From positions 806,001 to 870,000 of the forward strand of contig NZ_CP007174.1 of NCBI RefSeq assembly GCF_000730285.1: a stretch of DNA of 64,000 bases. Direction: 5' to 3'. Of the stretch, positions 15,650-24,197 are shown one piece after another (positions within the stretch are counted from its first letter, which is position 1; every line of letters begins with the position of its first letter). Under the pieces are notes generated by a model. The model had not been told where the DNA came from and did no database searches. It saw only the letters and a list, made by a program, of their open reading frames with translations. The position numbers and the translations under genes were made by a program. Source of the DNA: Candidatus Nitrososphaera evergladensis SR1 (GTDB lineage Archaea; Thermoproteota; Nitrososphaeria; Nitrososphaerales; Nitrososphaeraceae).

Positions 15650-16822
15650 CTAGAGTGCGCTATTTCTTCCGCCAAACATGCCTCCAATGCCTATGCCCTT
15701 GAATCTGGTCATGGCTACGATAAATGCGACTGCAATCGCGGCAATTATCGCTGCGCTTACTGGAAACTCGGGCACGACGACTACGCCAAAGTCGGCTTCC
15801 TCCGTGAACGCGCCAGTGTTGACCCCGCTCACTGAATGAAGGACTATGCTGATGCTGACCGGCCCTCCGTTGCCCATCTTGACCGTCTGGACTCCTGTCG
15901 AACTTTCGCCGGTAAAGGCATTCTTTTTGTCGTAGATGACCTTTCCGCCTTTCTCCGTCACCGTAAAGTCGTAGTTGACCCTCTCTAGCTTTTGCCCGTT
16001 ATTGTCTGCAAAGTCGACAGTGAATGTCGTGTTGCCGTTTGGCTGGATTTCTACCGGGTTCCAGCTGAGAGTCACGTCATAGGTTCCGCGTGCTGTAGAT
16101 TGTCTGAGCGGAGGCTGGGGGATCTCTTCGACCGACTTTGGAACTGGCGGCTGGCCTGTACCGGTGGCGAGCAAATCAAACTTGAACTGAATTGGCGGCT
16201 TGCCCGATGCCACTTCGACAAATGTCTCTGCCTTGATGGGGAACGGGAATTCGTTCTCTATCCATATTTTGTTGTCTACGCCCTTGTGCCATCCGACAAC
16301 TGTAGTGTCAAACGTGCCTGCTGGCACCGTGACCTTTTGCTGCCCTTGCGGCTTGAGTTCTTCTCCGCCTATTGCGGCAATCTTGCCCCACGAGCCGGCT
16401 TTGAGAGAAAGTGGCGCCGACACAGATGTGAACGCTTCGAGCCACTGGAGTGAGCGGCCATAGGCTCCGACAAACGGCCTCATGTCGTCGGGCACTTGTG
16501 ACCCTCCACCGAGAGCCGCAAGGTTATCGCCAAGCCTCAATGTCCCGTTGTAGACGTTGCCTTGGTATTCAACAAACGTCGGTGCTATCCATGCACCGCG
16601 ATCGTCCTTGCCCTTGAAGTATATTGTCATGTCAAACGGTGCATCATTGTTGGTGTCATATTCCTGTATTCTGTATTTTACATACGTGTCCTGTTTGGCG
16701 CCTTCGCCTACGTACCAGAGGTCGTCGGCCGCGTAAGCGCTCTTGACGCTCATAACACTGGCCAGGACTCCGAAAACCAGTACAGCAGCTATCGCCGAGA
16801 AGGCGAAATACCTGGACTCCAT
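15650..16822 (-). CDS. Secreted surface protein with PEFG-type C-terminal anchor
   Basis: 390 residues from the ATG at 16822 (the open frame reaches 16918 but adds an unrelated leader). A signal peptide (about residues 1-31, ending SVKSAYA) leads to a beta-rich extracellular part, and the end reads VVVPEFPVSAAIIAAIAVAF then a basic MTRFKG: a PEF motif, hydrophobic helix and positive tail, as in thaumarchaeal PEFG-CTERM proteins. The middle segment VTVPAGTFDTTVVG...PFPIKAETF recurs in the protein at 57165-57872. Role unknown; the gene precedes amoX on the same strand. Confidence 0.85.
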   Translation of the reverse strand: MESRYFAFSAIAAVLVFGVLASVMSVKSAYAADDLWYVGEGAKQDTYVKYRIQEYDTNNDAPFDMTIYFKGKDDRGAWIAPTFVEYQGNVYNGTLRLGDNLAALGGGSQVPDDMRPFVGAYGRSLQWLEAFTSVSAPLSLKAGSWGKIAAIGGEELKPQGQQKVTVPAGTFDTTVVGWHKGVDNKIWIENEFPFPIKAETFVEVASGKPPIQFKFDLLATGTGQPPVPKSVEEIPQPPLRQSTARGTYDVTLSWNPVEIQPNGNTTFTVDFADNNGQKLERVNYDFTVTEKGGKVIYDKKNAFTGESSTGVQTVKMGNGGPVSISIVLHSVSGVNTGAFTEEADFGVVVVPEFPVSAAIIAAIAVAFIVAMTRFKGIGIGGMFGGRNSAL

Positions 16823-16941
16823 TATAATGGAAGTAAAATTTGCGACCTGATAAATGTTTATTTTCCGCCTACAATTTTTCTGCTGCAAAAAAGCGGCAGC
16901 AGCGACGACGATAAGCAAATAAGTGGAACACTTGCACCTAC

Positions 16942-17118
16942 ATGCAGCAAAGACATATGTGCAAATGCGCCAAGGTCACGTTCTATGAAGTAGAGTTCAA
17001 GCTTTCGGGGATGAAGGTCATCCCGACGCACAAGAACTGCGGCGAGGGGCTGAACGACGACCAGTTCAACTCGTTTGAGAAAGAACTCGTGAAGTACTGG
17101 GGCTTTGAGCAAAAGTAG
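16942..17118 (+). CDS. Conserved-looking 58-residue protein
   Basis: ATG at 16942, stop at 17116-17118; too short for most gene finders. The product starts MQQRHMCKCAKVTFYEVEF and ends ELVKYWGFEQK, with three Cys (CKC and a later NCGEG), charged and soluble. A second in-frame ATG at 16957 gives a 53-residue form beginning MCKCAKV. It is divergent from the PEFG gene. The Cys pair suggests metal or redox binding, but only weakly. Confidence 0.65.
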   Translation: MQQRHMCKCAKVTFYEVEFKLSGMKVIPTHKNCGEGLNDDQFNSFEKELVKYWGFEQK

Positions 17119-17245
17119 CTTCTTCTCTATTTATATTTGAAATTCTGTCAGTGTTTAAATGCTCCAAGGGTTGTCTCTGGCTCATATACGCCAACTTTAT
17201 TAATGCCGGAGCAAATTGCGTCTTTGGTGGTTTTGAGTGACCAAA

Positions 17246-17491
17246 ATGTATAGCGTAACGATTGAAACGACAGGCGTGGATGCAGCTGAAGCCAAGGACT
17301 GGGCAAACGAGCTCGCAAACGTGTATGCCGATATGGCAGTTTCGGACGTAAACGTCTCTGGCAACAAGATCTCATTCAAGGCCGGCATGACTGGCATGGA
17401 TGACACCGAGCCGGACGACATCAAGATGAAACTTGATGAGTACGTCACGATGCACGAGGCATTCGGCGTCAAAAAGATCGACATCCGTTAG
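17246..17491 (+). CDS. Conserved hypothetical small protein
   Basis: 81 residues from the ATG at 17246 (a GTG nine bases earlier is possible). An acidic alpha/beta protein with no Cys or membrane segment: MYSVTIETTGVDAAEAKDW, then VNVSGNKISFKAG and a C-terminal VKKIDIR. The strand-helix-strand pattern looks like a small ferredoxin-like fold. Function unknown. Followed by a T-rich run at about 17505-17520 that could end transcription. Confidence 0.7.
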   Translation: MYSVTIETTGVDAAEAKDWANELANVYADMAVSDVNVSGNKISFKAGMTGMDDTEPDDIKMKLDEYVTMHEAFGVKKIDIR

Positions 17492-17602
17492 GCCAATTAC
17501 GGCCTTTTTTCTTGTTTTCATTCTCTATTGATGCATACAAATCATAACCGATTGTTACTAATACAGAAATAGAAATTTTGCAAAGTGTGGGGGTATCAAC
17601 AC

Positions 17603-17851
17603 ATGACTTGCAAGGGTATATGCATACGTCACAAGGCTCAAAAGCCAGTCGGCTCGGGCAGGTACGCCAGCGGCCAAAAGAGGTGCCAGATCTGCGAGAT
17701 ATTCATCAAGTGGGATGGACTCTGGTGTCCGTGCTGTGGGTACAGGCTGAGGACAAAGCCAAGGAACTTGAAGTACAAGGCAAAGCTGCGGGCCAAGGCC
17801 GCCAAGATGGTCGACGAAGCGCCGCCGGTCCTGACCGTTAGGAGAAAGTAG
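17603..17851 (+). CDS. Small zinc-ribbon protein, first of two paralogs
   Basis: 82 residues from the ATG at 17603. MTCKGICIRHKAQKP is followed by GRYASGQKRCQICEIF, then CPCCGYRLRTKPR, giving CxxC pairs for one zinc site, and a Lys/Arg-rich C-terminus. A paralog at 60572-60784 shares the GRYASGQKRCQIC and CPCCGYRLRTKPR blocks. Such mini zinc ribbons are common in Thaumarchaeota and probably bind nucleic acid; the exact role is unknown. It overlaps the convergent gene at 17838 by 14 bases. Confidence 0.8.
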   Translation: MTCKGICIRHKAQKPVGSGRYASGQKRCQICEIFIKWDGLWCPCCGYRLRTKPRNLKYKAKLRAKAAKMVDEAPPVLTVRRK

Positions 17852-18770
17852 TAGTATCATCAACCGTAGTCTTTAGGCCACTTTTTGCGGCCAAGGACAA
17901 GCTCTTCCGCAACTTCTCTAGCCGTTGCTCATCGCTAGATAGGTCCATTGCGAGCTGGACAAGCTTGGCATAGCGCCTGAAAAACGCGTCGTTTCTTGTA
18001 GCCAGGTTTTCCGCCGCTACCCTGCCTGCATAGTAGTAGCAGTCGGCAAGCATACTCTTTTCTAGCAGGTGCTCTACCTTGACACGAACAAGCTCTTTGT
18101 CATAGTCTTTGGATTTCAGCTCCATCATTGCTTCTGTTGACCTTGCTATGGCCGGCCTCGTGGCACGCTCTATCCCGATGCATTCAAGCGCGGCCTGCAC
18201 TCCGTCTGCCGCATCCGCGGGCAAGTCGGCCTGCCTTGCCTGCGCAAGCTCGTGCAAGGGCATGGGCCGCGCGCCGAAAATCGCAAGGGTGCCTGCAACA
18301 AGGTGGTAGGAAGCCATCTTGAGCCACATGGCGCCCGCTACCTGTTGCTGCTCATCATCCTTCTTTTTGGCAATAAGCTTGAACTTTTGCTGGCAGAAAA
18401 GCGAGCTTACAAGCGCCTTTCTGCCCGACGCAAAGAGGGCTTTTTTGAACTTCTCATCTTTTTCATCCGCGATGCCTTTTAGAGTCGACGAAATGGAAAA
18501 CGCCTTGGAGTCTTTGATTATTGACATGTCTCTCAGGGCAACGAGATGATCCTTGGGCCGGCTGATGTGCACAAGCTCTATAATGTGGCCGTCAACCTTT
18601 TCCAGCCGGTTCTCGCCCTGCCCAAACACCGCAATGTCGTACTCGCAGCAAGGGTGGGACATTTCGCCAGCAGCCCTGCAACCCATCAGGCCTGTCGGAT
18701 GGGGCAGCCCTGCTACATAATCCCTGACCGCCTTGGGCACCAACACCATGCCAAGGGCCGGCACGAGCAT
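17838..18770 (-). CDS. Hypothetical protein with nucleotidyltransferase-like N-terminus
   Basis: 310 residues. Near residues 29-50 the sequence GCRAAGEMSHPCCEYDIAVFG resembles the GS...DxD signature of minimal nucleotidyltransferases, but the second acidic residue is replaced by Ala, so catalysis is doubtful. The rest is helical, with conserved-looking blocks MWLKMASYHLVAGTLAIFG and a C-terminal helical bundle. Family not recognised. It is divergent from the nucleotide-sugar dehydrogenase with about 45 bases between starts. Confidence 0.65.
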   Translation of the reverse strand: MLVPALGMVLVPKAVRDYVAGLPHPTGLMGCRAAGEMSHPCCEYDIAVFGQGENRLEKVDGHIIELVHISRPKDHLVALRDMSIIKDSKAFSISSTLKGIADEKDEKFKKALFASGRKALVSSLFCQQKFKLIAKKKDDEQQQVAGAMWLKMASYHLVAGTLAIFGARPMPLHELAQARQADLPADAADGVQAALECIGIERATRPAIARSTEAMMELKSKDYDKELVRVKVEHLLEKSMLADCYYYAGRVAAENLATRNDAFFRRYAKLVQLAMDLSSDEQRLEKLRKSLSLAAKSGLKTTVDDTTTFS

Positions 18771-18815
18771 TAAAGCTTATACGGACGACAGGATGAAATC
18801 TGTCTGCACAACAGC

Positions 18816-20222
18816 ATGAAGAAGAAAAAGACTAGCAACACCAGCAAAAGTAGTAGTAATAATAGTGGTAGTGCGATTTCATCGCTTGCAGGCAAGATAA
18901 AGTCCGGCAACGTGAAAATCGCTGTCTATGGGCTTGGACACGTTGGCTCGCCGATAGCATCCGTTTGGCTCAGGTTTGGCGCCCACGTTATAGGAGTTGA
19001 CAAGTCGCCTTCCGTCCTTGAAAGCGCCAGAAAGGGCAAGACGCACGTGCCAGAGCCCGGAGTAAACGAGGCATTTGCAAAGGGGCTCAAGCAAAAGCGC
19101 TTTTTCGTTTACGATGATCCTGTCAAGGCGTCGCAGGACTCGCAGGTCAAGATGATCTGCGTGCCGGTGCTCACAGTCGGCCAGTCGCTTTCTGCCGACC
19201 TTGGCGCAGTCAAGCAGGTCGCCTCGTCCGTGGGAAAGGGGCTCAAAAAGGGCGACCTTGTGGTCCTAAATCCAAGCGTGCCTCCTGGCACTTCTGAAGA
19301 TGTTGTCATCCCGATACTTGAAAAGGAAAACAGCGGCGGGCTCAAGGCCGAGCGCGACTTTTTCATGGTCTACAGCCCGGAGCGCATCTACGAAGGCAGG
19401 GCGATTGAGGATATCGAGGAGCGCTATCCTGCAATAGTGTCCGGCGCCGGGCCAAAAAGCGTCGAGGCCGGATCAAAGCTGTTCTCGCTCGTGTTCAAGC
19501 GCGGCGTGATAACAATGACAAACATGCGCACAGCCGAGGCCGAGAAACTGCTTGAAGGCGTGTACAGGGACGTCAACATTGCGCTTGCAAACGAGATGGC
19601 GCGCTTTTGCGAAAAGGTGGGAGTCGACTTTTGGGAGGCAAGGGAAGGGGCAAACTCGCAGCCGTTCTGCCACATCCACAAGCCCGGAGTAGGAGTAGGC
19701 GGAGCCTGCATACCCGTCTACCCTCAGTTCATACTGCACACGGCTGATATTGCAAAAGCCGAGTGCAACATCACCAGACTTGGGAGAAACGTCAACGACT
19801 CGATGCCGGCGTACTGCGTCTCGCAGGCGCTAGGCCTCCTTGACGGAATTGCGCCGGCGCAATGCAAGGTGGCAGTCCTTGGACTTGCGTTTCGCGGGGG
19901 AGTGTCTGACACGAGGCTTTCGCCAACCTACCGCGTTATCGACGAATTGAAAAACGCCAGCGTCGCGGAAATCCGCGTCCACGACCCGATGGTGAAAAGC
20001 GACCCGGCGCTTGCGGCAGACATCAAACTAACGCAGGACCTGCGGGCCGCGCTAAAGGGCGCCGACCTAGTGTTGCTTGCCACCGACCACAAGGAGTACC
20101 AGAAACTGTCAAAGCGCGATACAGGCGACGCAGCGGTGTACGACGGCCGCGGCATGCTCGATGGAACGAAATTCGCCGGCAGGTTTGCGTCGATAGGCAG
20201 AAAGAAAGAGGTCGCCTCCTAG
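18816..20222 (+). CDS. UDP/GDP-sugar dehydrogenase (WecC/UDP-ManNAc dehydrogenase type)
   Basis: NAD-dependent enzyme that oxidises the C6 alcohol of a nucleotide sugar to a uronic acid for surface glycans or N-glycans. After a Lys/Ser-rich tail of 30 residues comes the Rossmann motif VYGLGHVGSPIASVW (Gly-x-Gly-x-x-Gly). The middle domain shows NPSVPPGTSEDV and YSPERIYEGRAIEDI. The catalytic Cys lies in GVGGACIPVYP, and the C-terminal domain has LGLAFRGGVSDTRLSP. 468 residues is usual for the family. The exact sugar cannot be read from the sequence. Confidence 0.92.
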   Translation: MKKKKTSNTSKSSSNNSGSAISSLAGKIKSGNVKIAVYGLGHVGSPIASVWLRFGAHVIGVDKSPSVLESARKGKTHVPEPGVNEAFAKGLKQKRFFVYDDPVKASQDSQVKMICVPVLTVGQSLSADLGAVKQVASSVGKGLKKGDLVVLNPSVPPGTSEDVVIPILEKENSGGLKAERDFFMVYSPERIYEGRAIEDIEERYPAIVSGAGPKSVEAGSKLFSLVFKRGVITMTNMRTAEAEKLLEGVYRDVNIALANEMARFCEKVGVDFWEAREGANSQPFCHIHKPGVGVGGACIPVYPQFILHTADIAKAECNITRLGRNVNDSMPAYCVSQALGLLDGIAPAQCKVAVLGLAFRGGVSDTRLSPTYRVIDELKNASVAEIRVHDPMVKSDPALAADIKLTQDLRAALKGADLVLLATDHKEYQKLSKRDTGDAAVYDGRGMLDGTKFAGRFASIGRKKEVAS

Positions 20223-20364
20223 CCAAGCGCAAAAAATATTTTTTGATGCTCCCGCCCGCGAGAACTGGCGCACACAAGCTGACGTTCGCATGGGCTGGTG
20301 AAAAACAGCATCGGAAAAACCCTAGTTAGGTTTAATACCGCCCAAGCGACGTTTTTCTTCCTGC

Positions 20365-21414
20365 TTGGCCAAGAGCAAGAACCTTGATCTTTTGCTTACC
20401 GTAGAATGGAAAGACAACGCCGTTGTCATGATCGACCAGACAAAGCTCCCAAACAAGCTGGCCTATGTAAAATGCACCGACTACCACCAAGTCGCAGACG
20501 CGATAAAAAAGCTGGTGGTGAGAGGTGCGCCCGCAATAGGCGTAAGTGCCGCACTGGGGCTTGCACTTGCCGCGCAAAACAGCAAGGCCAAGACGCTTTC
20601 AGAACTCATGACCGACCTTGACACCGCTTTCAAGGAGCTGAGAGCGACGCGCCCGACTGCTGTCAACCTGTTCTGGGCGCTAGAGCGCGTTATGGGCAAA
20701 GCCAAGCGCGCCAAGACGCTGGAAGACGCGAGAAACATCGTGCTTGCCGAGGCGCAAAAAATGTGGCAAGAAGACGTCAAGGCCAACAGGGAGATGGGCG
20801 CAAACGGTGCAAGGCTGTTCCAGGACGGCGACGTGGTGCTGACGCACTGCAACGCCGGCTCGCTTGCAACAGTGGCTTATGGCACTGCGCTTGGCGTAAT
20901 AAGGGCGGCAAGGGAGTCGGGCAAGCGCCTGAGCGTGATAGCGACCGAGACGAGGCCGGTCATGCAGGGAGCAAGGCTTACCGCGTTTGAGCTGCAGCAT
21001 GACGGGGTCGACGTCAGCCTGATACCTGACACGGCGGTGGGCCACATGATGGCAAGGGGCGCGATAAAGCGCGTCATTGTCGGCGCCGACAGGGTCCTGC
21101 GGACGGGCCATGTCTTTAACAAGATAGGGACCTATCAGGTGGCAATACTTGCAAGCAGACACAAGGTGCCGTTCTACGTCGCAGCCCCCCTTTCGACTTT
21201 TGACTTTGAGAGCGACCCAAAAGACGTCGTGATAGAGGAGCGCTCTGTCGACGAGGTGGTAAAGGTGGGCAAAAAGAGGGTCGCGCCAAAGGGCGTCAGG
21301 ATATTCAACCCCGCGTTTGACATGACACCTCCAGAGCTTATCACCGGCATCATCACCGAAAGGGGCGTGCTAAAGCCGCCGTTTGAAAAGAACCTGAAGG
21401 CGCTTTTGGGCTAG
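20365..21414 (+). CDS. mtnA: MtnA-family isomerase (5-methylthioribose-1-phosphate or ribose-1,5-bisphosphate isomerase)
   Basis: Aldose-ketose isomerase related to eIF2B subunits, 349 residues, starting at a TTG; a TATA-like element near 20326-20336 supports it. Signatures are VVRGAPAIGVSAALGLAL (residues about 50-67), THCNAGSLATVAYGTALGV, ETRPVMQGARLTAFEL and the catalytic region LIPDTAVGHMM with IVGADRV. Archaeal members act in methionine salvage or in AMP/ribose-1,5-bisphosphate metabolism; sequence alone does not decide here. Confidence 0.9.
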   Translation: MAKSKNLDLLLTVEWKDNAVVMIDQTKLPNKLAYVKCTDYHQVADAIKKLVVRGAPAIGVSAALGLALAAQNSKAKTLSELMTDLDTAFKELRATRPTAVNLFWALERVMGKAKRAKTLEDARNIVLAEAQKMWQEDVKANREMGANGARLFQDGDVVLTHCNAGSLATVAYGTALGVIRAARESGKRLSVIATETRPVMQGARLTAFELQHDGVDVSLIPDTAVGHMMARGAIKRVIVGADRVLRTGHVFNKIGTYQVAILASRHKVPFYVAAPLSTFDFESDPKDVVIEERSVDEVVKVGKKRVAPKGVRIFNPAFDMTPPELITGIITERGVLKPPFEKNLKALLG

Positions 21415-21464
21415 TGCGACAAGTATTTATCGTGTGGCAGACAAGTACCCGCTGCCAATAATAT

Positions 21465-22073
21465 ATGTCCGCAGCCGCACCACAGCAGGTCACCAAAGAT
21501 CAGGTTTACGGCGCACTAAAAAAGTGCATGGACCCAGAGATCCCGGTAAACGTAGTGGACCTTGGGCTCATTTATGGGGTCAACATAGCTGACGGCAGAA
21601 ACGTCGACATCAAGATGACCATGACCACGCGCGGCTGCCCGCTCCATGACACTCTCGTAAGTGACGTCAAGCGCTACGTGGGCAAGGTGCCTGGAATCGG
21701 CAACATCAACGTCGAGATAGTGTGGGACCCGCCCTGGAGCCTTGACAAGATGAACCCGCAGGTGCGAGAGCAGCTTGGATTTGGCAAGCCAAAACTGCGC
21801 TTCCAGATTGACTATGAAAAGGCCAAGCCCATGAAGGTGGGCCGGTACACCAAGCAGGAGGATGGCTCGATGATACTTGCAAACGACAAGGACCAGGGGT
21901 TCATGGTAAACGAAGCAATAGTCGAATTCTGGAACACGTGCGATGGCACAAAAACGATAAACCAGCTGACCGACCAGTTCTCTGCCAAGCTGGGAATGCC
22001 CCGGCAGCAGGTAGAGCAGGAAGTCGTGCAACTTGTGCAGCAGCTTCTTGAAGCAGAGCTTTTGAAGGCGTAA
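21465..22073 (+). CDS. SufT/MIP18-type Fe-S assembly protein fused to a PqqD-like domain
   Basis: 202 residues. The first 100 form a DUF59/MIP18 domain: CMDPEIPVNVVDLGLIYGV, then TMTTRGCPLHDTL with its reactive Cys, and VWDPPWSLDKM. This family helps load Fe-S clusters onto target proteins. The last 75 residues read MILANDKDQGFMVNEAIVEF through QLVQQLLEAELL, resembling PqqD-type peptide-binding domains (winged-helix-like, 'VNEAGAxIWxxCDG' pattern). The fusion is unusual in my experience and is discussed as a finding. The next gene starts one base after the stop. Confidence 0.85.
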   Translation: MSAAAPQQVTKDQVYGALKKCMDPEIPVNVVDLGLIYGVNIADGRNVDIKMTMTTRGCPLHDTLVSDVKRYVGKVPGIGNINVEIVWDPPWSLDKMNPQVREQLGFGKPKLRFQIDYEKAKPMKVGRYTKQEDGSMILANDKDQGFMVNEAIVEFWNTCDGTKTINQLTDQFSAKLGMPRQQVEQEVVQLVQQLLEAELLKA

Positions 22074-22074
22074 C

Positions 22075-22647
22075 ATGTCTGAGGATCTGTCTCTAGTCCC
22101 ACCACATACAAGGACCATAGTGGAACTTGGGTCAGGCGACTGCCGGCTTTTGGAGACGCTTGCAGAAAAAGACCCGCAGACCGTGTACATCGGGATAGAG
22201 CTTGACAGCGAGCAGTGCAGGCAGGCCAAGTCGCGAGTCAACCTGCAGAACGTGTTTGTCATGCAGGGCTCTTTTGAAGACATTGTCCCGCGCCTGCCTG
22301 ACGACTCGGTCGACGGCTTTATCGCTGTCCTGCCAGACCCTGCGTTCATTGACGAAAAAAAGGAGGACAAGTGGAAGCCGCTCTATAGGGCGGTGTATAC
22401 AAAGCTAAAGAGGCCCGGCGCGTTCCGGCTCGTGACGGAAATCACGGACGAGATCCTGCAGCCAGTCTCCAACGAGGCGTTTGACAGGTGGTCGATATGG
22501 CTTGTCTCTGCGTTTCGCTCTGTCGGGTTCAAGGTGGCAGGCATGACAGAGGGCGCGCCTATAGAGTATTCGTCAAGGTGCCTTGACCAGTTCCGGGGCG
22601 ACCCGGAGCGGATTCGCATTGCGACTCTGGACTTTGTCAAGGAATAG
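22075..22647 (+). CDS. Class I SAM-dependent methyltransferase, TrmB-like
   Basis: 190 residues. Motif I VELGSGDCRLLETLA binds S-adenosylmethionine; acidic motif II IGIELDSEQCRQAK follows, then GSFEDIVPRLPDDSVDGF and the proline-containing motif VLPDPAF, similar to the tRNA (guanine-N7) methyltransferase TrmB. The C-terminal half is shorter than bacterial TrmB and lacks a clear RNA-binding extension, so the substrate is not certain. It starts one base after the SufT-PqqD gene stop, indicating one operon. Confidence 0.8.
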   Translation: MSEDLSLVPPHTRTIVELGSGDCRLLETLAEKDPQTVYIGIELDSEQCRQAKSRVNLQNVFVMQGSFEDIVPRLPDDSVDGFIAVLPDPAFIDEKKEDKWKPLYRAVYTKLKRPGAFRLVTEITDEILQPVSNEAFDRWSIWLVSAFRSVGFKVAGMTEGAPIEYSSRCLDQFRGDPERIRIATLDFVKE

Positions 22648-22938
22648 CTAGTACTCGCTGCCGTTTCCCATTATCTCCAAAAAGCCCTTCATCTTCCAGT
22701 ACGTGTCTAGGAACTCCGATCCCCTCGGGGTTATGCTGTACCTCATGCCTTCGTCGTCGGCCACTTTTCTGGCAAGGCCAAAAGAACACAGATCGCTGAC
22801 CATGACGTTGAGCCTGTCAAGGGGGACGCCAACGCCGTACGATATCCTTGTTATCCTGTCTGTGCCAAGCCTTATGACTTCAAGTATCGTTGCATAGATT
22901 TCCACCTTGTTTCTCTTGTTCTTTCTTCCTGCTGCCAT
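22648..22938 (-). CDS. Winged-helix DNA-binding protein
   Basis: 96 residues with a very basic N-terminus MAAGRKNKRNKVEIYATI. The helix-turn-helix covers GTDRITRISYGVGVPLDRLNVMVSDL and a wing follows with DEGMRYSITPRGSEFLDTYW, the layout of the many thaumarchaeal single-domain wHTH regulators. It stops next to the stop of the convergent methyltransferase. Targets unknown. Confidence 0.85.
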   Translation of the reverse strand: MAAGRKNKRNKVEIYATILEVIRLGTDRITRISYGVGVPLDRLNVMVSDLCSFGLARKVADDEGMRYSITPRGSEFLDTYWKMKGFLEIMGNGSEY

Positions 22939-22980
22939 CTTTTTCGCTGCCGCCCTCCTGCTCCTCTATCCCCAAAACTC

Positions 22981-24168
22981 TCACAGCGGAAACGCTGGAA
23001 GGCTGGCGACTTTTTCCGACGCGCTCTTGGACGTGACATTTCTGCCGGTTTCAAGCCGGCGCGTATAGGTGGTCTGCCCCACGGTACAGCCGTCATGGAT
23101 CTCTATTTCATCTGCGACTATTTTTTCTGCCTCGGCGCCTTTTCCAGCAACAACCTTGGACCCATAGACATCCTGCACCTTGCACCTCTTGCCTAGCTCG
23201 ACCATGCCGCCTACAAGCGGCCCCTTGCACTCTGCATGGGACGCTATCTTTATCCCGCCGCCTGCCTTTAGCCCCGCGCCCGTCTCCACCTGTCCTCCGA
23301 TCCAGGCCCAGCCGGTCAGGATCGCCTTGCCTGCCTTGAACCGTCCTCCGACCCCAATGTCTGCGCCGGTCATGGTGTCTTTTACTTGGAGGTCTCCACC
23401 AACTCCGAGTTTGCCTGTCAGCGCAAGTGACCCTGCGACCCTGGTCTCTCCGCCGACTTCGAGCGTTGCGCCGGAACAGTTTCCGCCAACCTCGACGATC
23501 CCTCCCACCTTGATCTTCTCGCAGGCAAGGTCGCCGGTAGTGGCAAGCCGCCCTCCCACGTTTATGCCCCTGCCCTTGGCCGTGCCAAGCTCTACCCTGC
23601 CTCCTACCGTGATGCTGTCAAATTCAAGCTCGGACTTGCTCAGCAAAGTCCCGCCGACTCTGATCTGGCCCTGCACTGCTCCACTGCCTATCTCGGCCTG
23701 CCCGCCCACGCTCAGGTCAACAAGCATGGCTTTTTGCACAATCACCTTTCCGCCGACCTTTACAGATTCAGCGTCCAAGGTGTCTGACACTTTGAGCGTG
23801 CCTCCGACCCTGACAACCCTGCATTTTATTGAACCTGCGCTGATGATGCCTCCGCCCGCCACGCCTCCTTCTGCAGCGATGCTTCCGTCGACGTAAAGCG
23901 CGTTTTCGACGTCGACGTCTCCGTGCACCAAAAGGTTTCCTGCGACTCTCAGCGTCCCCTTTTCCACCTTCAGGGATCTGCATTCAAAGTCGCAGTTGAT
24001 CGTACAGTCGCCCCTAAAGCGCGCACTGCCTGCGACCGTGACCTGCCGGTTGCTGCCGTCGGCCGCTTCTATCGTGGCGTTTTTCTCGACCTTTAGGTTT
24101 CCCTCGACCCTGCCAAGAGTGGCAGAATTTCCGCGCTCAACACGAACGTCTTGTTGCATGGCTCTCAT
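22981..24168 (-). CDS. Bactofilin-like (polymer-forming) beta-helix protein
   Basis: About 395 residues; starts are possible at GTG 24201, ATG 24168 or ATG 24159. The sequence is a long series of short beta repeats with a recurring Val-Gly-Gly turn (for example IRVGGTL, ITVGGRVEL, INVGGRLAT, LEVGGETRV), each about 17-22 residues, as in bactofilins that form cytosolic filaments. There is no signal peptide. About 15 repeats make it much longer than typical 110-200-residue bactofilins. The MFS gene upstream ends at 24198, so both are in one operon. A C-terminal non-repeat tail follows. Confidence 0.75.
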   Translation of the reverse strand: MRAMQQDVRVERGNSATLGRVEGNLKVEKNATIEAADGSNRQVTVAGSARFRGDCTINCDFECRSLKVEKGTLRVAGNLLVHGDVDVENALYVDGSIAAEGGVAGGGIISAGSIKCRVVRVGGTLKVSDTLDAESVKVGGKVIVQKAMLVDLSVGGQAEIGSGAVQGQIRVGGTLLSKSELEFDSITVGGRVELGTAKGRGINVGGRLATTGDLACEKIKVGGIVEVGGNCSGATLEVGGETRVAGSLALTGKLGVGGDLQVKDTMTGADIGVGGRFKAGKAILTGWAWIGGQVETGAGLKAGGGIKIASHAECKGPLVGGMVELGKRCKVQDVYGSKVVAGKGAEAEKIVADEIEIHDGCTVGQTTYTRRLETGRNVTSKSASEKVASLPAFPL

Positions 24169-24197
24169 TCTCCCGGATCTGATAAAAAGAAGCTGGC

